The notes: generated by a model from the letters alone, not told the origin. A stretch of 64,000 nucleotides of DNA from Drosophila persimilis (GCF_003286085.1 NW_020825288.1:6510001-6574000), one strand, 5' to 3'; numbered from the stretch's first letter, positions 47,056-60,155 are shown. Made by a program: numbers and translations.

Positions 47056-49841
47056 CAAGACATAGATATAGACATTAAATACCAAATATTAAAGCTAGAA
47101 CTCAAAGAAAAACTTCCCATACGGCCCTCTCGAGCATTGTAACGGGGTTTTTTGAGATAGGTATTCCCAGGTAACCTACAATGGAAATATCAACTATGTA
47201 TATCGTTACTGCCAATTGTTAAGAGCCTGTGTGCGGCTTACACCTGAAAGCGATCAGTCCCAATCCGGCCCCGTCCCCGACCCCCCTCGACCCCTCCCCC
47301 TTCCCTGCCTGTCGCACAATATTTAACATTTAAGGACTCAAATCGACTTGAGCGGCCATCGAGGCTATTGTTCGCGCTGGCTTATTGTTATAGGACAGGC
47401 CAGGTTCACGCTCAGGTCGGTAAAGAATGGATGGCATGCCAGAGCCGGCACAAAGGACGACCGAGCCTGGAACTGGACCGTACAGTGTCCTGCCAGCCAA
47501 TCAGGGACACATTGTGTGTGCGTGGCTTTGCCCCAGCTCCGGGACAGCAGAATGTGAAATGACAAAAGTCGCCTGTGAATGGGGCAGGGGCAGGGGGGGG
47601 GGGGGGGGGTGGAAAAAAACGTAGCCAAAAGCAAGTGGCAGCTAAAGCAAAACGCTTCGATATCAAATTGCACTCGCACTCTCGCCACCAACAAAAGAGG
47701 ATTTCAGCATTGAAGAGCAATAAATATTTAATTGAACTCACCTGAACGGTCCACGGGTCACGGGTCAAGGGGGGGCACGGGGCACGGGGCACGGGCTTGC
47801 AGTAGAAACCTGGAAATTGCCGCATTAGAAGCAATTTTCATTTTATTTTAATGCCGCAATTGAAACGCTTCAACTGGGTGTCTAGATAGAAAAAGTAAAG
47901 AAAAACATTCGAGTTTCGGAACGAAAGAGGGACATATGAGTGACTGTGAAGATTAATTAAGAAAGGCTTCTTGTTGGGTAAGCAAACGTTGTTTGCCCCC
48001 CCCAAAAAACCCCCAAATACATTGTCTCTGGCAATCAATTTACTGGAGTGCCATACATACTCAAGAATTTTGCGTCACCAATAAGCAAACAAGGACCTTC
48101 TCCGGGCTCCTGGCTTAGACCGATGATGAGGTTTCGTTATTGTTGTTGGCTGTGTCTATCCTGAAGGTATTATTACACCATTACGCATGCACTCAAGGCC
48201 TTCATTAGAACGTAGTTTGGCGCTATTTGAAAGGCAATTATAGCTGGTCTCGACTGTAGATGATGAGGCCGGGAGAGACTGAGACGCAGCCTGATGACCG
48301 GAAACGAGGCACAAAGACCTCAGCCCAGAAACCCCAAGTACACGGCCCAGACGGGGGGGGGGGGGGACAATGATGGTTTGGGCCGAGGACCAGGACCAGG
48401 CCAAGTAAATGAGCCCTCTCGTTGACAGGACGAACTCATGTGTCTGCCTGTTTGCCAGCGGAAGTCACTTTAGCCAGTCCGTTCGGAGCGTTGGAGGAGG
48501 CAAACGAAGTCTGCAACACGCAAATGCAATTAACACGCCAGCAGACAGAACGGAAATGGAACGCTGCTGTTGGCTGCTGCTGGCCACTGGCCCCCCCACT
48601 GTGGGGCGGGGGTCCTGCCAAAATCCCGGCTCATTCCTCAATTTTTGTCCCTGATTGGAGTTGCCGCTTGCCCGTTCGTAAATTAGACATCTGAGTGGAC
48701 CGTAAGTCAATTAGTTGCAAATTAAATTTTCAATCGTTACCCCCCAAAAAGCACGCCGGACTCGTACACCTTCGATTTTGTGGCACGTGGCTGGTCGTAC
48801 AGCTGGTCCTTGCACACGATTGCACTCATAAAGCACGCGCCAAGCATTCCTTAAACGTTTTGCCCATCGTCCTCAGAAGTGTCCTTGCTTCCTTTCATCG
48901 TCGAAATCTTTTATTTGCACTTCACTGCTCGTTTGCATAGCAATGGGGGCTGGTCTGGAGGAGCTTTAAGAAACCCCCAAATTTGGCTTGGAGCGGCAGA
49001 TGATTTTTGGGTACCCAAAAAAAAGGGGATATGGCATGCCTTTAGAGCAACAGTCTGGAGGACATACATATATATTATTCATTCATTTAATATTTAAGCT
49101 GCATGGCTGTAAATCATACTATGAGTGCAGGCCCCAGGCCCAAGCCACATGGCCATGTATTGGCCTCTCTCTCATTGAGTGCAAAAAGCATTGTCCAACA
49201 CATAAACCATGTTGCAAATGACCAGACGTGGGCCCTCCATTAGCCTTCCTGGCCTCAAACTACCTTTGGTTGGCTCTCCCACTCTCTCCCTCTCCCCCTC
49301 TCCCACTCTGTCTTTCATGCCTGTTTGTGTGTGTGTGGAAGCATCGGTTTGTTGGCTCATTTCTGGTGCCTGCTGCCTGCCTGCCTGCTGGCCGAGCTTT
49401 TTCTGGCTGCTGTGTCTGGGTCTGAGGACCTGCTTCTGGTCGGGTTGTTTGTTCCACTTGACCACTAAAGCATAGTTTTAGGCGCTAAAAGCTAAACACC
49501 AAAATTCAAAAAGCAGCTGCTACTTGCCTGACCGCACAGACCCCTCCCCGACCCCCGACCCCCCACCACCCTCTAGCCATGGGCACTTTAGTTTACTATA
49601 CCTGGCATTTGGTCAGTGAAAGGGTATGTGGTATTCGTGGCACTGTATGTAACAGGCTGCTCCCAATTTTATGGAAATTATCGAACATTCTACTAAAATG
49701 CATCGATATTCGGTAGAGATTGCAAGCAGGACGACGTTTACATTTTTATTGCAGCTCGCAAATAAACCAATGGTTGCATATTGCTCAATGCAAAAACAAA
49801 ACAGAAGAAAAGCAAGCACATTCAAGCACACCCGAGTTCTG
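47056..49841. other. Non-coding spacer
   Basis: No gene recognised. It has G17 at 47593-47609, G14 at 48353-48366, GGCACGG repeats near 47774-47793, and a TATACC..GGGTAT half-palindrome pair at about 49597-49627 before the dispersed repeat. Confidence 0.65.
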
Positions 49842-50617
49842 TAATCTCCCACTGACCCGAACACCTTTTCTACCTGCGCTGTCGGGTGCTCTGTTTCTTG
49901 CCTTCGGTTGAGCAAAACCAACACAAGTGACGTGAGGCATTTCGGTGAGCTAGAGGGAGAGCGACAAAGAACCGATCTCTATGCAAAAGCAAACGACTAG
50001 CTTTGGCAGCCTTCGTGCAAAAGTCCGTCGGCGCTAAGCAGAAACAAATAGAAGACGAAGCGAAAAAGTCATGTGATGCGTTTTCATTTGTTTTTTTTCT
50101 CGAGGGCTGGCAGAGCAATAACAAAAACAGCAAGCAGCACATTTCGTTGTAAAAGTACCGATCTGTTTGCAAAGCTTTTCTCTCCAGCAAAAGCAAACGA
50201 CTAGCTGCGGCAGCCTTCAATAAGTCCGTCGGCGCTAAACGTCGCGTTTTGTTTTGTTATTTTTCTTGAGGGCTGGCCGAGCACGTTTGAACACGTCTTA
50301 CACTAAGAAAAACAACAAGCTGCTGCTTGTACATTTCGGTGTTTGGTGCTTGAGAGAGACAGCGAGAGCGTAAAGTACCGATCTGTTTGCAAGGCTTTTC
50401 TCTCCAGCAAAAGCAAACGACTAGCTTCGGCAGCCTTCGCCCAGAAGCCTTCGCCCGTCGGCGCTAAACGTTGCGTTTTCATTTGTTTTGTTTTTTTCTT
50501 GAGGGCTGACAGAGCACGTCAAACAAAAACAATAAGCGGCACATTTCGGTGTTGTGCTTGAGAGAGAGAGATCTCTTTGCAAAGCTTATCTTGCGAGCAG
50601 ATTCAAGGCAGAGAGGA
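49842..50617 (+). repeat. Dispersed GAGA-rich repeat, copy B (expanded)
   Basis: This copy has the same orientation and both ends of copy A at 25.4 kb. Between them, units of about 186-220 bp recur, with the ACCGATCT anchor at about 49971, 50157 and 50377 and a degenerate one near 50569. Each unit carries GCAAAAGCAAACGACTAGCT, GTCCGTCGGCGCTAA, TTCTTGAGGGCTGGC and CACATTTCGGTG. GAGAG clusters that could bind GAGA factor are present. No coding capacity is seen. Confidence 0.8.
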
Positions 50618-50807
50618 CAAAAACGGTGTCATTTCGAGAGTGCAAAGTCTGTTTTTTCTCTTTTGCGTGTTTTGGTTTGCATCGATTCAATGCAGGCAAT
50701 ACTTCCCACAGTAGCCTAGGGTATCGCCTAGTCGCCTAGACCACATCTCCTATACCACTCCTGTTTCATTTGCCGTGTGCGTGTGTGAGCCTGAGGGCAC
50801 ACAACAT

Positions 50808-50838
50808 ACTCGTACTCGCACTCGCACTCGCACTCGTA
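50808..50838. repeat. (ACTCGC)n hexanucleotide array
   Basis: About five copies of ACTCGY, matching the array at 21833 in sequence and orientation. Confidence 0.95.
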
Positions 50839-51653
50839 CTATATCTGATCGCCCACTGGAGGAGCTGGCTCTTTGGCAGGTGGCCAGGACCCCCGAAAAC
50901 CCACCGGCCATCGTCTTGCCAAACTAGTAGTCGCCTCAGTTGGCTTTGGCACTAATTGCATGCCATGCTCTGCCTGCTCCCAGCTCCGGCTGCTGCTGCT
51001 GCAAAAAATAAAATAATTTTCCAACCAAAAACAAGAAAAGTGTACAAAAAGTGGCAACAATTTGTTGAAAATTAACCGCTGTCAGATGCCTTTATGATTG
51101 ATCGACAAGCCAGAAAATCTCTTCATTTCCATTGAGCATTGAAATTTGCGGTCATGTCATTATGGCTATATACACATACATACATACATACATATATGCA
51201 TATATGTACAGGGCGTGGTCTCTCTGGCAGGTTTTGACCGCAATGAAATAAACCACTAAATAAATTATGCATGGATGGGGCCTTTGCGGATTGTAGTATG
51301 AAGTCCGGTGAATGTTTGGCATTGTCCAGGTCAAATAAGCCCCCCCGCCGCACACAGCAAACACAATGCACCAAAAGTAAACTTGCAAAATTAATTAAAA
51401 TATTATTTAAATGTTCAATCAAATATTTAAGTGTTGGCAACAAATGAATTTTAATAATTCATGGCCAAAAAACCCTGTATTTTGTATTTAGTTGTGCAAT
51501 TGGCTGCCCGACTGATGGGCCTAATGACGGCTAAGCCGAAATATGCCCAAAGGAGCAGCCGAATCGGGCCAGTAACGGCACAGCAGTGGCGGCCAGCTGT
51601 CTGTTGGCTTAGCCATTGCAGCAACAAACAGAGAACGAGGCAAAAACCAGAGG

Positions 51654-51717
51654 CAGAGGCAGGGACTCCCCAGACTGGGCCAGAGGCAGGGACTCCCCAG
51701 ACTGGGCCAGAGGCAAG
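51654..51717. repeat. 27-bp tandem duplication
   Basis: GGACTCCCCAGACTGGGCCA plus seven more bases is repeated exactly at 51663 and 51690, with part of the unit on each side. Confidence 0.95.
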
Positions 51718-52132
51718 CTCTCTGTTTGTGCCACAAAGTGCCAACTGCAATTTGAGACCCAAGGAAAAGGAGCTACAACCCTCACCCACCCCCTCCCCCC
51801 CAGTAAGCCGCATGTGCATCTTGAATGTTATTAGTGGCAACTGATAGATGTTGCAGCTCCTCCCTAGACCAAAATTTATCTTCATCCTCAGGGATACGGG
51901 CACAAATTAGCGGTGGATCCTGGCCCTAATTTATGTTACGTTACGTTGCAGCCTTTGATGGAAAGTGCAACTTTTTGTGGCACATGTGAATGTGTGGCAC
52001 ATTTTTCATCTGACAGCGACTTTGGCACGTCGCAACTGTTTAAATTTAATTTGCCAGACGGGCGGGGGGTGGGGCGCCAGAAATCAACATTTCAGAGGCC
52101 ACGTGTGCAATCGAAGGTAATGCACTGCCACT

Positions 52133-52160
52133 GGAGAGAGAGAGAGAGAGAGAGAGAGAG
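52133..52160. repeat. (GA)n microsatellite
   Basis: Uninterrupted GA run of about 14 units. Confidence 0.97.
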
Positions 52161-53102
52161 GAAGTAGTTACCATCATTCCGAAATATGACAAAAAGGTGG
52201 AAAAAAAGAGAGTAGGGTCTGCTGTACCCTTGGACCGACTCACACGTAAACTGCATAAATATAAACGCAGCCAGCAGGAGAGCGAGAGCAACGAGAGAAC
52301 GTGCCAGACAGCGGCAGATGGCAATGCAATGCAAAATTAAAGAAGATACAGAATACAGACGATTAGGGTGGGGGGGGGGTGGACAAAAAAAACTAAAGCA
52401 AAATCCGCTTAAGGTCCAAAAACATGCAAAGTGTTTGTTCGTCTGTGTGGCCAAATAGCATTTTCGTGTGTGTTTGTTGCAACATTATGCTCAGCCAAGC
52501 GTGGCACAAACGAAGCCCCATGCTTTTGACCTGCCAGGAGGTGTGTCCCTCCGTCACAGGGCATGCAAAGAGCTCCGAGAAAAAATCCCCTTCAATGGTC
52601 AGGAGCCGTTTGTTTGTGGGTCAACGCTGGCATGTGAACGAAAGTCAATCAAAGGAAAAGTCAACTCGAACGTTGAAAAGATATTGCAATTTTCCCCGGT
52701 TTTACCAAACAACGGAAACGGAAGCCCACACACACAGGAAAATCGATATTTGCACACACGAAGGATATGCAAATGGAGCCTTCGTCGTCGTCGTCGTCGT
52801 CGTTACATTTGCATTTTGGTCCTGGACTCCAGTGGTAGTGGCAAAAGTAGATTTAGATAAATTCACTTGCACAATTGACACTATAAACCGATTGCGGTCG
52901 AAATTACTGCCCACAGAATCCTGCCAGCAGGAGGCAGAAGGCAGCAGGTCCACAGTTTTAGCCAAAAACCGAGCCACACTTCTCCGATGCCTAATTGAAA
53001 TTGTGTGTTATGCAAATATTTAACCAAAATGTTAGCTCTCAAAGACTCCAACACTCCCCGCAATCATAATCGGTGCCAGACCTGGAGCTGGACCCTAATT
53101 AA

Positions 53103-53120
53103 CCCCCCCCCCCCCCCCCC
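53103..53120. repeat. C18 homopolymer
   Basis: Eighteen consecutive C. Confidence 0.96.
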
Positions 53121-53659
53121 ATGCATCCCGCATTAATTATCAATTTAAATTTGATGACAATTGTTTATTTGCACAAATAATTATTTGCAGGCAAAAGTAA
53201 TTACAAAGCAATGCAAATTTTGTGGCCAAGACTTGCACCTGAAGGCCAGGCCGTTCCTTTCCCCCTCCCCACCGATAGATTTATGGGTTGGGACCGTCGC
53301 TGGGCGAAAATTTAATCAAACAACGCGCCATGGAGCAACCCTTTCGCTGGGAAATCAAATTTGAAAATTTGCAAACTGCGCCAAGCGAAAGTTTTCATAT
53401 GAAGAGGCTGCCCTCGGGGCCCACATAATGGAAATGGCCGAAAATTGTGGGTATCGCATTCCACATGAGGCAGCAGGAATGCAGACCCCCCACCGCCATC
53501 GCAGCCGCCGCCGCCACCGCCACTAAGGGACAAAGGTCCTTCACTCGCATGCCTTTAAATACAATAAATACACTCCTCGTATTACAATACTTCAATAAAC
53601 GCAATCAAATTGAAACAAGGCAGCGAGGGCCGGGACTGGTATACGAGGCTTTGGATACC

Positions 53660-54405
53660 CTTTAAAAAATGTGACCATAAAGCACATACCGGATAATAAC
53701 AAATAACAATCGTAATTCATAAATAATTTAAAAATAATTTTTTAATAAATTTAAAAATAAATAAAATGATACAACTAACATCTTAAAAAAATTATGCAAA
53801 TATTAATGAAACAATTTAAAAAAAAAATTTAAAAATAAATAAAATGATACAACTAACATCTTAAAAAAATAATGCAAATATTAATGAAACAATTAAAAAA
53901 AAAAAAAAAAATAATATAACAAAAATAATTTAGAAATATTTAAAAAAAAAATTCTAAGAATATTAAAATTATATAATGTAAATGTTGTATAATAAAATGT
54001 AATACAAATATTAAGGCAAAATAAAAAAAATAAAAAATAACAATAATAATTTTAAAAAAAATTTAATAATTATTAAAAAAAGTTTTTAAAATATTTAAAT
54101 GATATAATTAAAATCTTTTATACAAAACAATTTAATACAAATATTAATAATATAATTTAAAAATATATATATATATAAACTACTATGTATAAAAATAAAA
54201 AATGTGTTTAATAATAAAATATAAAATAATACAAAATTAAAAAAGCTACAATAATTAAATAATTTATACAAAATTTAAAACGAAAAATATAGATCTATAT
54301 TTGAGTAAAAAACTGTTCCAAGTAATATAAATATAAATAAATATATGAAAAATAAATAAATATTAAAAATATTAGTTTCAAACATATTAGAGCTCTAGAA
54401 TGGGG
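53660..54405. repeat. AT-rich island 11 with 78-bp tandem pair
   Basis: About 75 bases starting at 53751 are repeated almost exactly at 53829 (AAAATGATACAACTAACATC core). The rest is simple AT-rich DNA. ATACCC lies at the left edge and AAGGGTCC at the right edge. Confidence 0.8.
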
Positions 54406-55969
54406 TCAAAGGGTCCTGATTAAATAGAACAAATATTCAGATAATTTAAAAATCCCTACTGAAAACCGTCTTTCTCGAATATTTAGCCAAACATCTCTTG
54501 TTGGCCGTTTATCCCCTTTTTGGCAAGGGATAAAATGAAGCAAATTCCTTACCGGAAACCCATGCAGGGTGTTCGTGGGTGCGGATAAAGCCGCCACTCC
54601 CCACCCGTCCAGCCCGTATTGGCGGGCATCTTTGGGCCACAACATAAAAACGTCGAAAACATGGCAAACATTAACGGAAAAACAATTTTCATAAATCTAG
54701 AATTATTACCCTGGAACGGAACACCAGAGAGAGCGAGAGAGAGAGAGAGGGCCCTGGGAGAAAGCGAGGAAGCGGAAGCTGCCAGTCCGAGCAACGAGCA
54801 GTGGTGTCCATTGAGGCAACAAATTTGCCAAAAAAGAAATAAAATCCCAGCCCCAAAAAAAACATATGGAGTACGAAGGCGCCCTGTTCGAGGAATGTGT
54901 GTGTGTGGGGGGGGGGGGGGGGGGGGGGGGGAGAACCCTTGCCACCCCACCCGCCCAGTCGCGAAAAGTTTCTTCGAGCAAACGCATTTAACATACGAAA
55001 CAGAACCGAATATTATTTCATATTTTACGCCTAGTTGGGGGATGTTTTTTGCATACCCCGTAGCCCCCGGAAAGTCGAAGGGGTATAAGGATATTTCCCC
55101 CCAAGAAAAAGGGTATCTGTGGGTCTACCCTGGGGCTTTGCAAAGGGGGAGTGCTTATGTAATTCGTGAAGCGTTTGGCAAACAAGCCGCTGCCATAAAT
55201 CACATAATTCACGCTCTGTGGCACGAGGCAGAGGCAGTGGCAAGAAAGGAGAGCGCACTTCTTTTCTAATTCAATTTTTTGCAATCGCTTTGAAGTCCAC
55301 TCAAATTTCAATAATTCTTCATTTCCATCGACATGCAAGCGCAAACAAATTATGGCCCAAAAAGGAGAAAATCTGTTATTAAGCCATTTACAGTGGAGGC
55401 AAACAAAGCGAATGCTTTGCACTCTTTCAATGGCGTTATCTTAAATCTTAAGCTGACGACAAAGGAAAACCATCCAGTCACATCTTGGGCGACAGGCGAG
55501 ACAATTTATAAAATTAAAAGAGCCCCCCCCCCCCTTCCACCCAACACCCACCCGAGAAAAAAGAAAATGCAATGAAGGAAACTTCTTTTCCGTTCATTCG
55601 CCCGGAAGGCCGTTACTGTGCAGCGGCACGATAAGTCCACCCCTTGCCCCTGCCCCGTACAAGTGTGTGCGGGAGGGGTTGAGAGGGCCTCACTGCATTT
55701 GGCATATGCGGCATATTAGTTTGTAAGCCTCTCCGAATCGTTATCAAAGGGACGGAGAGCGTATGTGTGTGTGTGTGTGTGTCAAGTGGCGCTGACAAAT
55801 CCCAGAAATCCGACCCAAAACCGTTTCGCCAATCCCGCCGAGGGATTGCAAATTTGCATATTGCAAAAGCATCTCTCGAAAACGAAAGATTAATTATACC
55901 CTGGACTCGTGCAGTCAGAGGGTTTTTGGGTGTTAACCAAGGAAACGTCCCACGAGACTAAAAACAATT
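54406..55969. other. Non-coding spacer
   Basis: No gene recognised. A 216-codon + frame at 54619-55269 crosses a G25 run and shows no family. Inverted ATACCCC (55053) and GGGGTAT (55080) and TATACCC..AGAGGG (55895-55922) lie here. Confidence 0.6.
54907..54931. repeat. G25 homopolymer
   Basis: Twenty-five consecutive G, the longest homopolymer noted in the window. Exact length may be an assembly artefact. Confidence 0.95.
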
Positions 55970-56480
55970 TATTTTCAATAAAAAAAACATTTTTATATAT
56001 GAACATTTTTTTCGATGATATTTTTGTAAACTTTACTAAATTGAATAATTTCATTGACTTTAAGGCAAAAATATATTAAAATTCGGAAAATTCGGATAAT
56101 TCGGAAAAATTAATTTTTTTTTATATATTTTACAGTGACATTTTTCATTATTATATTATATATTTTATAGTGATATTTTCCATTATTTTCTTAAAGTTAT
56201 TCTTAAAGTGATATTTTTCTTTAATTTTTTTCTGTATTTTATAGTCTTTTTCTTTTTTTTTCTTTTTTTTTTAAAGTAATTTATATGTTTTATAGTGTTT
56301 TTTCCTTTATTATTTTCTTAAAGTTTTTTATATATTTTATAGTGCTTTTTCTGAATTATTATTTTCTAGTACAAGAAAAAATATTCATGATAAAAGTTCT
56401 TCCTTAAAAGTATCTCTTATGTAATTATTTAACTATGCATATAATTCCAAAAAAATCTAACAATCTTAAACAAATTTTAA
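55970..56480. repeat. AT-rich island 12, TTTTATAGTGATATTTTTC units
   Basis: TATATTTTATAGTGATATTT with TTATTTTCTTAAAGT recurs about five or six times at roughly 45-60 bp spacing between 56120 and 56370. No gene. Confidence 0.75.
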
Positions 56481-57390
56481 AAATATTTTCTTTATTCGTT
56501 TACTGCCCCCGGCTCACTAGCTTCGTGGGCCCACCCCTGGCTCACTCGCTTCAACCGCTCGCGTGTTATGAGTAATATACAACTTTTTTTTTATATTATA
56601 GATAGATATATTTGTATCTTTTATTAATCCAAGAAATGGTATTTAAAATTAAATTTAAAAAAATATATAAATAATATTTGGCTAAAATCCAAACCATTTT
56701 TAAGAGGAATCGGAATGCAGAAAATTTTATAATTTATCACAGTAAAATAGTCCTTCAGGTCTTTTATTTTTTCGACTACGACTGCCTTGACTTTTTGCAC
56801 TAACCTTAAAAGCAAAATATCCCAAAAATCAACAACAAAAAGACAACCAATTTTCTGAGCAAAAATCCATATCAGTATCCGTCTTCCAGGGTACCTTCTG
56901 GTCGACCTAATGCCGCAGTACTCACTCAATTTACAGCCTAGTTGCGGACAGAGCCGGCATTTAAGTATGGAAATCTACGGCCTACTGTCAGTGTCGTCAG
57001 TGGTAAGTACCCGAATCCATTCTCCTGTGGCATGCCCCTCCCCCCATTCGACAGGGGGCCAGTGGTTGTGACACCTGACAAATCACAAACGCAAGCAGTT
57101 TACAATTGATGTTAAATCAAAGAAATAAACACGCCTGTGTGTGTCTGTGTGTGTGTGTGTGGTGTATCTGTGTGAGAGCCCTATATTTGTCAGTCACACT
57201 CAAAGAGCGGCTACGTGACAATTTTCTGTCATTCCGCCTGGAGGCGTATCCGTTTCCGTTTGACTTTCACTGCGACGTATTTTTTATTTTTTTTTTTATT
57301 TAACTTAATTTTTTGGCAGCGACTCTAATGCTCGACTGGCTCGGCTCTCAGCCGTGTTTGTGCCCCTGATTGTTGTTTATGCGAAAAGGG

Positions 57391-57426
<36 letters not shown>

Positions 57427-57725
57427 GTGCGTGTGTGTGTGGAAAACAATATGCAAATTCCAGGATGCCAGGATGCCGGGAAACGGACAAAAGGATTGAG
57501 CTTTTGGTCTGACAGCCGTTTGACAGAAGGTAAGCGCCCGACCTCTGGCCCCGCTTTATGCACACCTGGCTGGCAAGGCGACGACACCAGGGGGGGGGAA
57601 TTCCCCAAAGGAGTTGCCGCCGCCACTGTCATGCTTTAATCAAGTGCCAAACAACACGACGACAAAAGTCTAAATTAGCATTTTGTATGTGGAATCAATT
57701 CAATAGTCCATCAAAATCTAAACAT
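56481..57725. other. Non-coding spacer
   Basis: No gene recognised. Good donor-like GGTAAGTAC (57002) and AAGGTAAGC (57528) lack matching coding frames. AT-rich near 56580-56720. (GT)n at 57391-57440. Confidence 0.6.
57391..57440. repeat. (GT)n microsatellite
   Basis: Long GT run with GC interruptions. Confidence 0.96.
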
Positions 57726-59435
57726 ACACTCGGAGAAAATTAGGATGATTTAGAAAATAAAAAATACAATAAAAAATGCGTTCTATCAAGGTCAAAGAAT
57801 TTGTATTAGTTCGTCAAAAGTAACAAAAATTGTATTATTATTATTTCAAATAAATAAAAAATAAAAATCAATAATCAAACGAAAAAACATTACTAAAAAA
57901 AAAAAAAAAAGATATTGAAGTTATACTCGAAGAAAAATGCTTAAAGAACACACAAAAATATCTGAATGAATTATTTATTATTATCCATTAAGAACTCATG
58001 ACGGTCTTGCCTGTGAAAGCGGTTCCTGGCTTTAAATAAAAAAATAATAATTAAAATTAAAATACAATATTTGATTTTAAGTTGCAAAATTGTATAGAAT
58101 TAACTTTGGTTGAAAAATAAATATAATCCAAAACTAGATTAAGTTGCCACGAAAGGTAGCACACTAAAACAAAAATGTTCAACATTAAAAAATAAAAAAT
58201 AAAATATTTTCATCCCTATTTAATCGAAATATAAAACATTTGTAAATAAATAAAATACCTCTCTTTATAATTTCCACAATTTCAGCTGGCGATTGGCATT
58301 GGATTGTATTTTCCTCTACGATTCTTTGGTTACCTTTTTCAGGCTCTCATTTTTCTGAATTTAAACGATTTAACGACCATTGAAGGTATTTTGAGTTTGA
58401 ATATTGCACAGTTCCACAGAAATAGGACTAAGTGTGAAGCACTACCAAAAAAAGGGACCACAGGGCCAAAATACAGGATTATCTTTCAAAAAGTGCCAAG
58501 AGTACACCTTATTTAAAACCATTTTTCGTTAAACAAAATCGCACAAAAAGAGTAAATAATGTTACGATTATAGAAAATTGATACCTTTATCGGATGAAAT
58601 AATTTGTTTTAAAAAAAATTGCGAGGGAAAAACTCTTAAAACAGCTGTAAACGAAAACAATATTTCAGTCCCATTGCCGTATATTTAATCTATGTATGTA
58701 TGTAGTCGTGGTCCCAAATTTTTCAATATTTTTAGATCCAAGTAAAATAAATATTGAATATTAACTAAAATAGTTATAGGTTAATTAATTATTAAACGTT
58801 TAAAAAGTAAATATTGAATTAAAAAAAATTTAGAAATAAATTAAATATTAACAACAAAAAATTTTACTACGTTGTAGTCCCGATATATTCATTATTTTTA
58901 AATCAAAGTAAAATAAATATTACCTAAAATAATTCTAAAATTAATTTATAATGTTAAAGAAGAAAATATGGAATTAAAAATTTAATTAAATCCTTTTAAA
59001 AAAATTTGAATTAAAAAATACAAAATAAAAGTTGTATTTCATTGTAGTCCTAAAATTGTTCAATGTTTCTAAATCCAAGTAAAATAAATAATAAATATTA
59101 ACTAAATTATTGAATTAAAAATTAAATTAAATTTTATTACCAAAAAAATATACTTTCGTGATATATATTTATATTAATTATTTTAAAGTCCAAGTAAAAT
59201 AAATATTTAATATTAATATACAAAATTATAAAACCTTAAAAATGTAAATATTGAACAAAAAATTTAAAAATTACATTAAATTATATTTTAATAAAAATAA
59301 GTTTTTTTTCGTTGTATTCCTGATATATTCACTATTTTTAAATCCAAGTAAAATAAATTATCAATAATAAACGAATAATTATAAATAATACAAAAAGTAA
59401 ATATACAAATGTCAATGCTGTTTTCTCTGAGTGCA
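57726..59435. repeat. AT-rich island 13, inverted termini, ~120-170 bp units
   Basis: The left edge is ACACTCGGAGAAAAT (57726-57740) and the right edge is inverted TTTTCTCTGAGTGCA (59421-59435). A further direct copy, ATACTCGAAGAAAAATG, lies at 57924. In the right half, AAATCCAAGTAAAATAAAT with an upstream GTAGTCCCGATATATTCA block recurs near 58730, 58895, 59070, 59190 and 59335. No coding capacity. Confidence 0.75.
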
Positions 59436-59439
59436 CGCA

Positions 59440-60155
59440 TACAGATGATTATTTAAATACTCTTGCATACATCACATTACATTCTGAATTCTAAAGAATA
59501 AGCAACTGTCCCAGAACTAAACTTTTTGCTAAAGCCAATCCTTGAAGACCCATTGAAAGTTTTCTCTTTCTTTTTTTTGCAGCACAAAACACGAGCTCTC
59601 TCCAAAGCGAAACTTGCTGTCGAGGGTGCTTCACAGTCACACCAGAGGTGGAGGGTGGAACTTTTCCAAAGACCCTCCTCCAAACCACCTCCACACAATG
59701 CCCGAAGACCGCCGCCCCATAAATGCATAGAAATTCAGTGCAGAAATTAGAGGAAATCCACAAATCGAAGTAAAAGTTTTTCCCCTTCGCTTGGCCCCGG
59801 CCCCGACCCCGGCCAGGCCTTTGGGCCAGTTTATTGTTTGCAAATTTCCCAGGGGGGTCTTATAAAGCCATGCACCAGACCACACTCCAATCCACACTCC
59901 ATTCCAATCCGTTGTGGCTCAAATATTTGCGCTGCTGATTACTTTTAATGCTCAAAATCGTATGTGGGCAGTAGGCCTGCTCCTGCCTGGGCATCCATCA
60001 ATCAGTTCTCGAGTTTGACCCAAATTCAAACAAAAAAAAAGAAACACAAACCCAAACCCCAACCGATATTGGAGGTTTTCTTACTCAAATTTGTAGTTCC
60101 ATTATTGTGGTTTTTCTTTTCTTTTATTTTTCGATATATCCGATAGCCGGGTGGC
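59440..60155 (+). promoter_or_regulatory. 5' flank of the MICU1-like gene
   Basis: This is moderately GC-rich spacer between the AT-rich island and the start codon. No TATA box with a matching initiator is evident. TCGATATATCCGATAG just upstream of the ATG (60131-60146) holds two CGATA half-sites that resemble, but do not match, the DRE core TATCGATA. CAGTCACACCAG near 59633 weakly resembles Drosophila core-promoter motif 1. The start context (GGC before the ATG) has a purine at -3 but is not the optimal fly context. The promoter position is not resolved. Confidence 0.3.

Larger units (their letters stand above)
50618..53659. other. Non-coding spacer
   Basis: No gene recognised; a 199-codon + frame at 52424-53023 matches nothing and spans a CGT microsatellite. 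Contains the ACTCGC array at 50808, CATA repeats near 51176, a 27-bp duplication, (GA)n at 52133-52160 and C18 at 53103-53120. Confidence 0.65.

Noticed and set aside
52424-53023. 199-codon + frame
   Set aside because: Includes a CGT microsatellite read as poly-Val; no recognised family and ordinary non-coding composition.
54619-55269. 216-codon + frame
   Set aside because: Crosses a G25 run whose length is uncertain, so the frame is not reliable; no domain seen.
57000-57012. Strong splice donor GGTAAGTAC
   Set aside because: No coding frame or acceptor partner near it; such sites occur by chance in 64 kb.
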